A stretch of DNA of 64,000 bases, taken from NCBI RefSeq assembly GCF_018736145.1, contig NZ_CP059997.1, forward strand, positions 4,835,501 to 4,899,500. The letters are read 5' to 3'. Positions 8,165 to 16,440 of the stretch are shown piece after piece. The notes beneath the pieces are model-generated. The model searched no databases and was not told where the DNA came from. It worked only from the letters and a program-made list of their open reading frames with translations. The DNA is from Amycolatopsis sp. CA-230715. Lineage in GTDB: Bacteria > Actinomycetota > Actinomycetes > Mycobacteriales > Pseudonocardiaceae. Each line of letters begins with the position of its first letter. Positions within the stretch are counted from its first letter, which is position 1. Both the position numbers and the translations under genes were made by a program.

Positions 8165-8611
8165 GAAATCGCCCGGATGAACGCCGAGCTGGTGACCGCG
8201 CTGCTGGACGGCGAGCCCGAGCCCTTCGCCGACGGGGGCACCGCGCTGCGCGTGCTGGAGGCGGCAGGGCGGCACAGCGGCCGCCCGCACCGGACGCCGC
8301 TCGGCGTGCTCACCCTCCACGGCGGCCGGTACCTGGTGTCGCCCGACGCGAACCGGGACTGGGTGCGGAACCTGACCGCGAACCCGGTCTGCGGGCTCCG
8401 CGCGGGCGAGGTCAGCGAACGCCTGCGCGCGCGGCGCATCGACGGCGACGAGGCCGCCGCGGCGGTGTCGGCCTACCTGACCGCGGTGCGGGTGCCGTGG
8501 GCGCTGGCCGCGTTCCCGGTCACCCCGGCCGCTTCGACGGCGGAAATCGTCGCGAACCTGGACACGCTGGCCGTGTTCCGCCTCGATCCGGAACCGGGTG
8601 CTCGGGCATGA
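8147..8611 (+). CDS. F420/deazaflavin-dependent nitroreductase-family protein (DUF385-like)
   Basis: A 154-aa protein of the split-barrel Ddn/DUF385 type: LEAAGRHSGRPHRTPLGVLTLHGGRYLVSPDANRDWVRNL carries the family pattern (quoted here in full only as separate motifs GRHSGRPHRTPL and SPDANRDWVRNL). Family members use F420 or heme/flavin-like cofactors for redox chemistry. No ribosome site is visible before the ATG at 8147, so the message may be leaderless. It overlaps the next gene by 4 bp (ATGA) and is under MarR control. Confidence 0.8.
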   Translation: MARKSSEIARMNAELVTALLDGEPEPFADGGTALRVLEAAGRHSGRPHRTPLGVLTLHGGRYLVSPDANRDWVRNLTANPVCGLRAGEVSERLRARRIDGDEAAAAVSAYLTAVRVPWALAAFPVTPAASTAEIVANLDTLAVFRLDPEPGARA

Positions 8612-9825
8612 CGGCCTCGAACGTCGTCGTGGTGGGCGGCGGTCCGGGCGGGATGGTGCTGGCCCACCTGCTCGGCAGGGCCGGAATCCCGGTCACGGTG
8701 CTGGAGGCGCACCAGGACTTCGACCGCGACTTCCGCGGCGACTCGCTGCACCCGTACACCCTCGAACTGCTCGACCGCCTCGGCCTCGCCGACCGGCTGC
8801 TCGCGCTGCCGCACCACAAAGCCCGCTACTTCCGGTTCCACACTCCGTCCGGGACGATCACCACCGCCGACTACGGCAAGCTGGATTCCCGGCACGATTA
8901 CGTGGCGCTGATGCCCCAGGCGCGGTTCCTCGACTTCCTCGCCACCGAAACCGCGAGCCTGCCCGGCGCGCGCGTCGTCACCGGGGCCAAGGTCACCGAA
9001 CTCGCCCGCGACGGCGACGGCAGGGTCACCGGCGTGCGCTACCGCGACCACACCGGAACGCACCACCTGCCCGCCGCGCTGGTGGTCGGCGCGGACGGCC
9101 GCTTCTCCCGGATGCGCCGCCTCGCCGACGCGTCGGCCCGGTCCCTCGGCGCGACCACCGACCTGCTGTGGTTCCGGCTGCCGCGCCGCGACGGCGACCC
9201 GCCGGACGCCGACGTGGACCTCTACTTCGGACGGCACCACTACCTCGGGCTCCTCGCCGGCACGCACGAATGGCAGGTGGGGTACAGCCTGCCCAAGGGC
9301 GGCTACGCGGAGGCCCGCGATCGCGGTGTCCGTCCTATCCGGACGTTCGTCGCCGAACACGTGCCCTGGCTGGCCGACCGCGCCGGGCTGCTCACCGGCT
9401 TCGCGCAGACCACGCTGCTCTCGGTCGACATCTCCCGCGTCGACACCTGGTGGTGTCCAGGACTGCTGCTGATCGGCGACGCCGCGCACGTCATTTCCCC
9501 GGTCGGCGGCAACGGAATCCTGATGGCCGTCCAGGACGCGGTCACGGCGGCCAACCACCTCGTGCGCCACCTCGGCGAGCGCGATTTCGACGCCGCGCTC
9601 CCCGGCATCCAGGCCGAACGCGAACCCGCGATCAGGCAGGTGCAGGCCCAGCAGGTCCGCGTCGAACGGCGAGCCGCCCGCGCTCGCGAAAACGGCCGTC
9701 CCGCAACGCCTCCGTATCTGCTGCTGCGCCTGCTGACCGCCGTTCCGGGTGCCCGCGCCCGCTCCGCTCGCGCCAACGCCTACGGTCCTCGGCCACCGCG
9801 GCTCGATCCCGCCGTCGCGCCCTGA
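8608..9825 (+). CDS. FAD-dependent monooxygenase (PHBH fold)
   Basis: A 405-aa group A flavoprotein monooxygenase. The N-terminal dinucleotide fold is VVVGGGPGGMVLAHLLGRAG, the FAD-binding GD motif is LLLIGDAAHVISPVGGNGI (about residues 288-306), and the family DG motif is VVGADGRFS. It probably hydroxylates or epoxidises an aromatic or polyketide-like compound with NAD(P)H. It is translationally coupled to the upstream reductase gene through an ATGA overlap and shares its MarR operators, so both are probably a detoxification or tailoring pair. The substrate is unknown. Confidence 0.87.
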   Translation: MTASNVVVVGGGPGGMVLAHLLGRAGIPVTVLEAHQDFDRDFRGDSLHPYTLELLDRLGLADRLLALPHHKARYFRFHTPSGTITTADYGKLDSRHDYVALMPQARFLDFLATETASLPGARVVTGAKVTELARDGDGRVTGVRYRDHTGTHHLPAALVVGADGRFSRMRRLADASARSLGATTDLLWFRLPRRDGDPPDADVDLYFGRHHYLGLLAGTHEWQVGYSLPKGGYAEARDRGVRPIRTFVAEHVPWLADRAGLLTGFAQTTLLSVDISRVDTWWCPGLLLIGDAAHVISPVGGNGILMAVQDAVTAANHLVRHLGERDFDAALPGIQAEREPAIRQVQAQQVRVERRAARARENGRPATPPYLLLRLLTAVPGARARSARANAYGPRPPRLDPAVAP

Positions 9826-9953
9826 CTGCGCAATGTCTTTGCACCACAACGGTTTCAGCGGCGGATCGGCGCCCGAGTTGTTTTGCTGTGACACATCGCA
9901 CCCGCACCCCACCTCTCCGCTTGGTCGACGTCTTCCCTTACATGACAAGCTTT

Positions 9954-9976
9954 CGGTGAAGCGTTCACCGGAACGC
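9954..9976. promoter_or_regulatory. Two mutually exclusive hairpins in the 5' region of the next gene
   Basis: CGGTGAA/TTCACCG (9954-9960 with 9964-9970) and GCGTTC/GAACGC (9961-9966 with 9971-9976) overlap and cannot form together. They end about eight bases before the purine-rich ribosome site GAAGGGG of the secreted-protein gene at 9997. They could be an operator or an RNA switch; there is no further evidence. Confidence 0.35.
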
Positions 9977-9996
9977 GCTGACGGAAGGGGAAGTTC

Positions 9997-10641
9997 ATGA
10001 ACCGCAAGGGAATCGTCCGTACCGCCACGCTCGCCGGTGTCGCCGCCGCGATCGGGCTGACCGCCACGCTGACCGCGACCGCCGCGCCGCGGCCCGTGAC
10101 CGCCACCGCCGATCTCGACGGCAACGGCGAGATCGAAACCGTCACCGCCACGATGGCCGGTGACCACGAGCAGGTCATCTCCGCGACGGTGAACGGGGTG
10201 GCCACCTCGATCCGCGTGCAGGCGGACAGCCAGTTCGGCTTGCAGGCTCCGCGCGTCGCCGATCTCAACGGCGACGGCAGCCAGGAGCTGATCGTGCCCA
10301 CTTCGGTCGGCGCGAACACCACCCAGTTCACCGCGCTGCACTACCACGACGGCCTGCAGCAGGTCGTCGGCGCCGACGGCAAACCCCTGGAACTGGCCGA
10401 AGGCGGCGGCGTCGCGGCCAAGCTCGGCTACAACTGCTCGGACACCGAAGGCGGCGGCCGGGTCTTCGGCACCGTGGCCGCCGAAGCCGACGACCTCAAC
10501 GCCCCGAACCTGACCTACTCCGGCACCCGCACCGTCTACACGATGCGCGACGGCGCGCTGACCGTGCAGGAAACCGTGCCCTTCAGCCACCGCCCCGACA
10601 CCAACCCCCTCGTCGTCGCGGACCCCGCCACCTGCTCCTGA
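9997..10641 (+). CDS. Secreted protein with two EF-hand-like Asp loops (FG-GAP/VCBS type)
   Basis: A 214-aa protein with a Sec signal peptide (cleavage near TATAAPRP, about residue 29) and two calcium-binding-type loops, DLDGNGEIE (about residue 41) and DLNGDGSQE (about residue 88), in the spacing seen in FG-GAP/VCBS propeller blades. Too short for a complete propeller. Two Cys near the C-terminus may form a disulfide. The ATG at 9997 follows a good ribosome site. Function unknown; extracellular calcium-stabilised protein is the safe description. Confidence 0.8.
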   Translation: MNRKGIVRTATLAGVAAAIGLTATLTATAAPRPVTATADLDGNGEIETVTATMAGDHEQVISATVNGVATSIRVQADSQFGLQAPRVADLNGDGSQELIVPTSVGANTTQFTALHYHDGLQQVVGADGKPLELAEGGGVAAKLGYNCSDTEGGGRVFGTVAAEADDLNAPNLTYSGTRTVYTMRDGALTVQETVPFSHRPDTNPLVVADPATCS

Positions 10642-10676
10642 CGAACCGGCGCCGGGCCGGACGGGAGAATGGTCCG

Positions 10677-10988
10677 ATGGACGCCAGGAAGCACATGATC
10701 GTCGTCGGCTACGCGAAGGTGCCCGCGCAGTCGACGACGCACGCGACCCGCGAGTTCTTCTCCATCAGCCTGCTCGTGGAGCCTCCTGATTCCCGGGTTC
10801 TCGCCGTCGACTCGACCGCGGCCACCGCGATGGCGCGGGAGTGGTTGTCGTCCCTGCTGGTCGGCGCCGATCTCACCGCCGACGACGCGCCCTACCTCGC
10901 GGCCGTCGACCGGAACTACGTCGGGACGGCGGCGGGCTCGATCAAGCAGGCGATCCGGGACGCTTGGCGGCGTTTCCCGGCCGGGTAG
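10677..10988 (+). CDS. DUF3870-family protein
   Basis: A 103-aa protein starting MDARKHMIVVGYAKVPAQ with the DUF3870 pattern (VVGYAKxP near the start, a beta strand with VLAVDSTAAT, and LLVGADLTADDAP). These proteins are small, of unknown function, and usually stand alone in actinobacteria. No signal peptide or membrane segment. The next gene begins 136 bp downstream. Confidence 0.72.
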   Translation: MDARKHMIVVGYAKVPAQSTTHATREFFSISLLVEPPDSRVLAVDSTAATAMAREWLSSLLVGADLTADDAPYLAAVDRNYVGTAAGSIKQAIRDAWRRFPAG

Positions 10989-11124
10989 GATCCACAAGCG
11001 ACAGACATGCGTGTCCGCGCTGGGTGTTCGAGGCACCGACTCGACCACCGGCCGATTCGACAGCGGTCTCCCTCGTCAGCGCGGGCGAATGCCCGGCGCC
11101 CTTCAGCACGCGCGGAGCACACCC

Positions 11125-11850
11125 ATGTCACCAGCACTTTTCGTGTCCGACGGCCAAGTACGGGCCCGTCCGGCCGACCTCTTCCCCGCCACGACCCCTG
11201 AGGACTGGCACGAGCACGGCGATCTCGTCGACCCGACCGGCAGGCTCGTCTTCGAGGTCGGCGCGTTCCTCGTGCGCGCCGACGGCTACCTCGCGCTCGT
11301 CGACCTCGGGCTCGGGGAAACGCGCGCCGACACCCCGTCCGGGGCGTCCTACCGGGGCGGCGACCTGATCGCCAACCTCGCCGCCGAGGGCGTCGCGCCC
11401 GAGGCCGTCGATCTCGTCGTCTTCACGCACCTGCACCGCGATCACGTCGGCTGGACGTCGACCGGCGGCGCGCTGACCTTCGCCAACGCGCGCCACGTCG
11501 TGCACCGTGCCGAATGGGAGCACTGGCAGCGGAACCCGTCGCCGCTCGGCCCGGACCCGGTCAAGGTGCTCGAACCGCTTCGCGAGCGGATCGAGTTCTG
11601 CGTGGACGGTGACGAGCTCGCCGACGGCATGCGCGTCATCGAAACCCCCGGCCACACACCGGGGCACATCAGCGTCGCCGCCGGTCGCACCGTCATCGCG
11701 GGCGACGTCCTGCACTCACCCGCCCAGCTCGACCATCCACAGTGGTGTTTCGGATCGGACACCGATCCGGAGCGGGCCGCCGAATCACGTCGCCGCCTGC
11801 TCGACGAGTACGGCCCGGACATGGTGGCGTGCGGTCACTTCACTCGCTGA
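11125..11850 (+). CDS. MBL-fold metallo-hydrolase
   Basis: A 241-aa metallo-beta-lactamase-fold enzyme with the full zinc-ligand set: FTHLHRDHVGW (HxHxDH), a His in ETPGHTPGH, the bridging Asp in VIAGDVLH, and a final His in VACGHFTR. The overall form resembles quorum-quenching lactonases and arylsulfatase-like MBL hydrolases. The start MSPALFVSDG is chosen because the upstream in-frame residues do not look like protein. The 3' end overlaps the convergent reductase gene by 11 bp. Confidence 0.85.
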   Translation: MSPALFVSDGQVRARPADLFPATTPEDWHEHGDLVDPTGRLVFEVGAFLVRADGYLALVDLGLGETRADTPSGASYRGGDLIANLAAEGVAPEAVDLVVFTHLHRDHVGWTSTGGALTFANARHVVHRAEWEHWQRNPSPLGPDPVKVLEPLRERIEFCVDGDELADGMRVIETPGHTPGHISVAAGRTVIAGDVLHSPAQLDHPQWCFGSDTDPERAAESRRRLLDEYGPDMVACGHFTR

Positions 11851-12829
11851 CGGTGATGTGCGGGGACAGCGCGCGGAGGAAGCCGGGTGCGTCGAACATC
11901 GCTCCCGCGGCGGCGACTCCAGTCCTTTTTGTCCGTCCGCTGAGGATTCGGTCTACCGCCTCCACCGCGAGCGGCGCGCTGACGGCGTAGATGTCCCTGC
12001 CGTGCGCGACCGCGCGGCGTTCCTCGTCGCCGGACCGCACGACGACGTCGACGAGGAACGTCTCCGGGGACCGGCCGCGCTCGTCCGCCGCCGCGGTGTT
12101 CGCGAGTTCTTCGGCGGCGTCGACGGTCATGTAGGTGCGCACTTCGGGTACGCGCACATGGCTCGGGATGGTGACGACGTCGGTCATGGTGAACTCGGCG
12201 ATGACCGGCTTGGTGCCCATCGGCGCCGGGAAGGTCCAGTCCACGGTCCGCCGCGGCTCGTCGTGGTACCGCAGCTCCCCGCCGGTGTAGCGGACGTGCC
12301 GCCCGGTCCGCCGCTGCCGGGAGACCGCGCCCGCGCCGAGCGTCCCGGCCGTCGGGTGCCAGCCGCTCAGCCCGTACGCGATGTGCACCTCGTCGGCCGC
12401 GGTCCAGTCGCCCATCGCGGCGGTGGCCATCAGGTCGCCGAGGCCGCCGTAGAAGGCCATCGCGGGAACCACCACGGCATCCGCGGCGCGATCAGCGAAC
12501 CGTGTGAAGGTGTCGACGCACGCTTCGATCTCGGCCGCCACGTCCACGTAGGGAATACCCGCGCGCAGGGCCGCTTCGATCACGGGGGTGGCGGTCAGCG
12601 CGAACGGCCCGGCGCAGTTGATCACCGCCGCCGCGCCGTCCAGTGCGCGGTCGAGCGAAGCGGGATCGTCGACCGACGCCTGCCGCGTTTCGAGCCCGGG
12701 GCAGGCCGCTCGCAGCTTGGCCGCGTCCCGGCCGGATGCCAGCGGGACGAACCCGCGCCCGAACAGTTCCGCCACCACGAACCGCCCGGTGTGCCCGTAG
12801 GCGCCGAACACCGCGACCTTGCTTCCCAT
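11840..12829 (-). CDS. Saccharopine-dehydrogenase-family NAD(P)-binding reductase
   Basis: A 329-aa protein with an N-terminal Rossmann motif VAVFGAYGHTGRFVVAEL, followed by the family core (VINCAGPFALTATPVIEAALRAGIPYVD, read as the two blocks VINCAGPF and AGIPYVDVAAE). This branch includes trans-acting enoyl reductases and uncharacterised integral reductases; the substrate is not evident. It starts at ATG 12829, divergent from a GlxA-type regulator whose start is about 80 bp away, which is a likely controller. Confidence 0.82.
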   Translation of the reverse strand: MGSKVAVFGAYGHTGRFVVAELFGRGFVPLASGRDAAKLRAACPGLETRQASVDDPASLDRALDGAAAVINCAGPFALTATPVIEAALRAGIPYVDVAAEIEACVDTFTRFADRAADAVVVPAMAFYGGLGDLMATAAMGDWTAADEVHIAYGLSGWHPTAGTLGAGAVSRQRRTGRHVRYTGGELRYHDEPRRTVDWTFPAPMGTKPVIAEFTMTDVVTIPSHVRVPEVRTYMTVDAAEELANTAAADERGRSPETFLVDVVVRSGDEERRAVAHGRDIYAVSAPLAVEAVDRILSGRTKRTGVAAAGAMFDAPGFLRALSPHITVSE

Positions 12830-12907
12830 CAGCTCTCCCGCGCTCGAATGATCCACTGTGGACAATCCTGGCGACGGCGCGCGCCCGGCGCTATTGTCTG
12901 GAATGCC

Positions 12908-13846
12908 ATGATGCGTACACTTTCGGACATGCGGACCGTCGCGCTCGCCGCCACCGACGGCATGCTGCACTTCGAGCTGGCCGTGGCCTCCGAGGTCTTC
13001 GGCACCGGCTCGGCGTACGAGTTCGCGATCTGCGGGCAGCGGGCCGTGCGGGTCGGCCGGTTCCGCGTGGAGCCGGACCACGGCCTCGACGGGCTGGTGA
13101 ATGCCGGCACCGTGATCGTGCCCGGCTGGGCCGATGTCGACGTCGATCCGCCCGCCGACCTGGTCGAAGCGGTGCGCGCGGCCCACGAGGCAGGCGCGCG
13201 GGTGGCCTCGTTGTGCACGGGCGCGTTCGTGCTGGCCGCGGCGGGCCTGCTGGACGGGCGGCGCGCGACCACGCACTGGGCGCACACCGGGCAGCTCGCC
13301 GCGCGCTACCCGCGGGTGGAGGTCGACCCGGACGTGCTCTACGTCGACAACGGCAGCGTGCTCACCTCGGCGGGCAAGGCCGCCGCGATGGATCTGTGCC
13401 TGCACCTGGTCCGCCTCGACCACGGCTCGGCGGCCGCCAACGCGATCGCCCGCCGCCTGGTGGTGCCGCCGCACCGGGCGGGCGGCCAGGCGCAGTTCGT
13501 CAGCGCGCCGGTGCCGGTCCAGGACGCCACCCCGCTGGCGGATCTGCTGCCCTGGGTGACCGAGCGGCTGGACCGCCCGCTGACCGTGGAGGACCTCGCC
13601 CGCCGGGCGAACATGAGCTCGCGAAACCTGGCGAGGCACTTCCGGTCGGCGACCGGCACGACCCCGTTGCGCTGGCTGCTGACCCAGCGGATCCGCCGCG
13701 CGCAGGAGCTGCTGGAGGCCACCGACGACGGTATCGACGCCATCGCGGCGGCGTCCGGGATGGGCAGCGCCGCGACGCTGCGACGGCACTTCAACCGGAC
13801 CGTCGGCGTGCCACCGGACGCCTACCGCCGCACGTTCCGCAGTTGA
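12908..13846 (+). CDS. GlxA-type AraC regulator (DJ-1/PfpI sensor + AraC HTH)
   Basis: A 312-aa regulator: DJ-1/PfpI-like amidase domain (about residues 8-175, with the nucleophile elbow ASLCTGAFVLAAAG) and a C-terminal AraC HTH (LTVEDLARRANMSSRNLARHF, then the second helix pair). GlxA-type proteins sense small amides or nicotinamide derivatives but are usually not enzymes. The start could also be ATG 12911 or 12929; a weak -10-like TATTGT lies just upstream, so the message may be leaderless. Divergent from the NAD(P)-binding reductase, its probable target. Confidence 0.85.
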   Translation: MMRTLSDMRTVALAATDGMLHFELAVASEVFGTGSAYEFAICGQRAVRVGRFRVEPDHGLDGLVNAGTVIVPGWADVDVDPPADLVEAVRAAHEAGARVASLCTGAFVLAAAGLLDGRRATTHWAHTGQLAARYPRVEVDPDVLYVDNGSVLTSAGKAAAMDLCLHLVRLDHGSAAANAIARRLVVPPHRAGGQAQFVSAPVPVQDATPLADLLPWVTERLDRPLTVEDLARRANMSSRNLARHFRSATGTTPLRWLLTQRIRRAQELLEATDDGIDAIAAASGMGSAATLRRHFNRTVGVPPDAYRRTFRS

Positions 13847-13870
13847 CCGGGTGAGACGGGAGCCACCCGG
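13847..13870. terminator. Short GC hairpin after the GlxA-type gene
   Basis: Arms CCGGGTG (13847-13853) and CACCCGG (13864-13870) with a 10-nt loop begin directly after the stop codon. No T run follows, so it is a possible weak terminator. Confidence 0.5.
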
Positions 13871-13920
13871 GGAGATCCGGAAAATCCGCGGGGTTCCGCG
13901 TCACGGGTGCGGGCGCGGGG

Positions 13921-13948
13921 CGTCGCTGCTGCGAGAGCAGCAGCGACG
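13921..13948 (+). promoter_or_regulatory. 12-bp hairpin with GAGA (GNRA) tetraloop before a ribosome site
   Basis: Arms CGTCGCTGCTGC (13921-13932) and GCAGCAGCGACG (13937-13948) pair perfectly around the tetraloop GAGA. The ribosome site AGAGGA of the LuxR-type gene starts on the very next base, so the hairpin sits in its 5' leader. It may stabilise the message, block exonucleases, or modulate ribosome access. Confidence 0.65.
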
Positions 13949-13960
13949 AGAGGACCGGAT

Positions 13961-14731
13961 GTGAGGATCGAGCCGAGCAAGCACCGGGGGACGACCGAGC
14001 GCGGAGGTGTCGACCTGGGGGTGGCGATGCTGGGCGCGGTTCCGCTGGTACGGCACGCGGTGGGCACCATCGTGACCGCCTCGCCCGGTATGCGGTGGCT
14101 GGGCAGCGGCGGCAGCACGCACCACGCCATGCAGGCCTGCGCCCGGCTCCGGCCGGAGGTGATGCTGATCGACAGCGTGCTGGATCCGATGTGCGCGCTG
14201 ATCAGGCGGATCCGCTCGATGAACCCGGCACCCGCGGTGGTCGTGCTCGTCGACGGCCGCCAGCGCACGACCGACTACCTGCGGCGCGCGATGGACTTCG
14301 GCGCGGCGGGCCTGCTCGCCGCCACCGCGTCCCCGCCGGAGCTGGTCGCCGGGATCAGGGCCGCCCGCGCCACCGGCGACTTCGTCGACGGCGACCTCGC
14401 CCACCTGGTCGGCGTCCGCGGCGCGGTGACCCCGCCGCGCGGCTGCCCCGGCACGCTGAGCGTCCGCGAGCACGAGGTGCTCACGTTGATCGCCGACGGC
14501 CTCGACAACCAGGCCATCGCGGACCGCCTCACCGTGTCCGTCGAAACCGTGCGCACCCACGTGAAGGGTGTCCTGCGCAAGCTCGACGCCCGCGACCGGA
14601 CCCACGCCACGTCGCGCGCCTACCGGATGGGCCTGCTGTCGGTCCACGACATCCCGTCCGGTCCCGACGGCAGGCAGGAGACCGCGGAGCTGGTCCCGGC
14701 CGCCCGCAGGCCACTGGCGGCCGCGACATGA
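13961..14731 (+). CDS. LuxR/NarL-type response-regulator-like transcription factor
   Basis: A 256-aa protein. The C-terminal LuxR HTH is clear (LSVREHEVLTLIADGLDNQAIADRL then TVSVETVRTHVKGVLRKLDARDR, about residues 165-220, given here in two pieces). The N-terminal part has the size and order of a receiver domain with LIDSVLD at the phospho-acceptor position, but lacks the early acidic pair, so phosphorylation is doubtful. No kinase gene is adjacent: an orphan regulator. The GTG at 13961 has a good ribosome site. Coupled by ATGA to a 37-aa membrane peptide. It is not next to the lanthipeptide locus, so calling it a RamR is unsupported. Confidence 0.82.
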   Translation: MRIEPSKHRGTTERGGVDLGVAMLGAVPLVRHAVGTIVTASPGMRWLGSGGSTHHAMQACARLRPEVMLIDSVLDPMCALIRRIRSMNPAPAVVVLVDGRQRTTDYLRRAMDFGAAGLLAATASPPELVAGIRAARATGDFVDGDLAHLVGVRGAVTPPRGCPGTLSVREHEVLTLIADGLDNQAIADRLTVSVETVRTHVKGVLRKLDARDRTHATSRAYRMGLLSVHDIPSGPDGRQETAELVPAARRPLAAAT

Positions 14732-14841
14732 TCACCACGGCCGTCCTGCTCGTGCTGCTCGTGCTGGCCCTGCTCGGGTCGGCGGTGCTCGAGCGCGCCA
14801 GCAACGCGCCCGAACGCGAGCCGGAGCCCCACGACTTCTGA
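14728..14841 (+). CDS. 37-aa single-pass membrane peptide
   Basis: A short gene overlapping the stop codon of the LuxR-type regulator by ATGA. The product has one long hydrophobic helix (residues 2-20, rich in Leu/Val) followed by a charged tail (ERASNAPEREPEPHDF). Coupling to a regulator gene suggests a membrane-anchored partner or modulator. Codon use matches its neighbours. Coding status is inferred from the overlap and from the clean membrane-anchor design; no family is recognised. Confidence 0.55.
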   Translation: MITTAVLLVLLVLALLGSAVLERASNAPEREPEPHDF

Positions 14842-14947
14842 CCGCGCACTCGTGTGTGTTCGTTCCGTGTGGCCGGTTCGGGCAGTCTCGCGCCCGTACC
14901 GAGCTGTTGGCGACCTGTGAACAGGTTGCTCCGTGGAAGGGCGTGCT

Positions 14948-15514
14948 GTGCGTTTTCGTGTCGTGGTGCCGGTGATCCTCGCTGTCGCGGTGGTGGGTGG
15001 GTGTTCTTCGTCGACGGGAGGCCAGGCGATGCCGTTGGACGTGCCGTTGCCGACGTCGACGTCCTCGTCGGCGGCGAGCCCGTCGCAGGCGGCGGTGGAC
15101 TCGGGTGGTTCGGAGAAGAAGGTCGGCAAGTCGGTCGAGGTGCACAACGTCTCCAACAGCGGCGTGATCACGCTCCTCTCCGTGGTCACCACGTCCAAGA
15201 GCAAAGAGGACGGTGACCCGCCGAAGAGCGGTGAATTCGTGGTGTGCGAGGTGGAGGTCGCGGGCACCAAGGGCGAGTACCCGGTGAACCCGCTCTACCT
15301 GAAGGTCAAGCTGCCCGACGGCAAGGAGGTCGACTCCCACGACGGCAACGCCTTCGACGCACCGGCGGAACCGGAACTGACCAGCGGCAGGGACCTCAAG
15401 GCTGGCGAGAAGCTGACCGCCAAGATCGCCTTCGACGCCAAGGTCGTGCCGGGCACCAAGCTCGTGATCACCGACTCCTCCGACGACGTCGCGGGGGAAA
15501 TCCCGCTCGCCTGA
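14948..15514 (+). CDS. Lipoprotein, DUF4352-like (telokinin-type fold)
   Basis: A 188-aa lipoprotein: signal peptide with lipobox VVGGCSS (Cys at about residue 19), a Ser/Thr-rich spacer, then a beta-rich domain (residues about 70-188) containing GEFVVCEVEVAGTKGEYPVNPLYLKVKLPDGKEV in DUF4352 style (motifs GEFVVCEVEV and NPLYLKVKLPDG). GTG at 14948 has the ribosome site GGAAGGG. DUF4352 proteins are extracellular and often immunogenic; function is unknown. It lies alone ahead of the repair operon. Confidence 0.78.
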   Translation: MRFRVVVPVILAVAVVGGCSSSTGGQAMPLDVPLPTSTSSSAASPSQAAVDSGGSEKKVGKSVEVHNVSNSGVITLLSVVTTSKSKEDGDPPKSGEFVVCEVEVAGTKGEYPVNPLYLKVKLPDGKEVDSHDGNAFDAPAEPELTSGRDLKAGEKLTAKIAFDAKVVPGTKLVITDSSDDVAGEIPLA

Positions 15515-15550
15515 ACCTCACGTTTCCTCCCGCGCTGGCGTCTACCGGGT

Positions 15551-15973
15551 ATGAACAGCACTTCATGGGCGTCGTCACCGGTGGTGCGGCGGGTGATGCG
15601 GGCCAACACCTCGCGTGACACGGGCCCGGAGCGGGCGGTGCGACGGCTCGTGCACGCGGCTGGCCTGCGGTACCGGGTGGACGCGCGGCCGGAGCCGTCG
15701 CTGCGGCGGCGGGCGGATCTCGTGTTCACCCGCGCCCGCGTCGCCGTGTTCGTCGACGGCTGCTTCTGGCACGGCTGCCCGGCGCACTATTCGCCGCCGG
15801 GCACGAACAGCGGCTACTGGGCGGCGAAGATCGCCGCCAACGCGGAACGGGACGCCGAAACCACGGCGTTGCTGCGGGACGCGGGCTGGACGGTCCTGCG
15901 CGGGTGGGAGCACGAACCCGCGCGGGACCTGGCCGCCAGGGTGGTCGAAGCGGTCCGCGGAGCGCGGCGATGA
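15551..15973 (+). CDS. Very-short-patch repair endonuclease (Vsr-like)
   Basis: A 140-aa Vsr-family DNA mismatch endonuclease. The recognisable core is RRADLVFTRARVAVFVDGCFW followed by HGCPxH (the metal/phosphate-binding region with Asp and His of Vsr), then the YWAAKIAANAERD motif. Classical Vsr nicks next to T in T:G mismatches made by deamination of methyl-C. No cytosine methyltransferase gene is visible in this window, which is unusual for Vsr. It is the first gene of a four-gene operon in which every junction overlaps; its stop overlaps the ATG of the alkyltransferase gene. Confidence 0.9.
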   Translation: MNSTSWASSPVVRRVMRANTSRDTGPERAVRRLVHAAGLRYRVDARPEPSLRRRADLVFTRARVAVFVDGCFWHGCPAHYSPPGTNSGYWAAKIAANAERDAETTALLRDAGWTVLRGWEHEPARDLAARVVEAVRGARR

Positions 15974-16440
15974 GGCACACCGTGATGGCGTCCCCGCTGG
16001 GCGAGCTGACCTTGGTCGCCGATGACGACGGGCTGACCGGGCTGTACTTCCCCGAGCGCCGTCCGGACGAGCTGGGCCCGCGCGTCGACGAGGGGTTCGC
16101 AGCGGCGATCGGCCAGCTGCGGGAGTATTTCGCCGGGACGCGCACCGAATTCGACCTCGTTCTGGCGCCGCGCGGCTCGGAGTTCCAGCGGGAGGTGTGG
16201 CGGCTGCTCACGAAGATTCCGCACGGCGGCACCACGACGTACGGCGAACTGGCGCGCGAACTGGGCGATCCGGGGCTGGCGCAGGCCGTCGGCGCGGCGA
16301 ACGGGCGCAACCCGGTGAGCATCGTGGTGCCGTGCCACCGCGTGGTCGGCGCGGACGGCGGCTTGACCGGGTACGCGGGCGGGCTCGCGCGCAAGCGGTT
16401 CCTGCTCGACCTGGAGCAGCCGGAGGGGCGGCTGTTTTGA
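15970..16440 (+). CDS. ogt: Methylated-DNA-protein-cysteine methyltransferase (Ogt-type), copy 1
   Basis: A 156-aa suicide alkyltransferase that moves the methyl group of O6-methylguanine to its own Cys. The acceptor motif PCHRVV is at about residue 121-126, with FQREVWRLL (DNA-binding/Arg-finger region) and GGTTTYGELAR upstream. No N-terminal Ada domain, so not itself an Ada-like transcription factor. Starts with ATGA overlapping the Vsr stop and ends with its stop overlapping the TTG start of the sigma factor gene. The gene symbol follows the family. Confidence 0.93.
   Translation: MRHTVMASPLGELTLVADDDGLTGLYFPERRPDELGPRVDEGFAAAIGQLREYFAGTRTEFDLVLAPRGSEFQREVWRLLTKIPHGGTTTYGELARELGDPGLAQAVGAANGRNPVSIVVPCHRVVGADGGLTGYAGGLARKRFLLDLEQPEGRLF

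Noticed and set aside
13961..14731. LuxR-type gene as RamR of the lanthipeptide cluster
   Set aside because: It lies 41 kb away, with no shared DNA motif that I can see.
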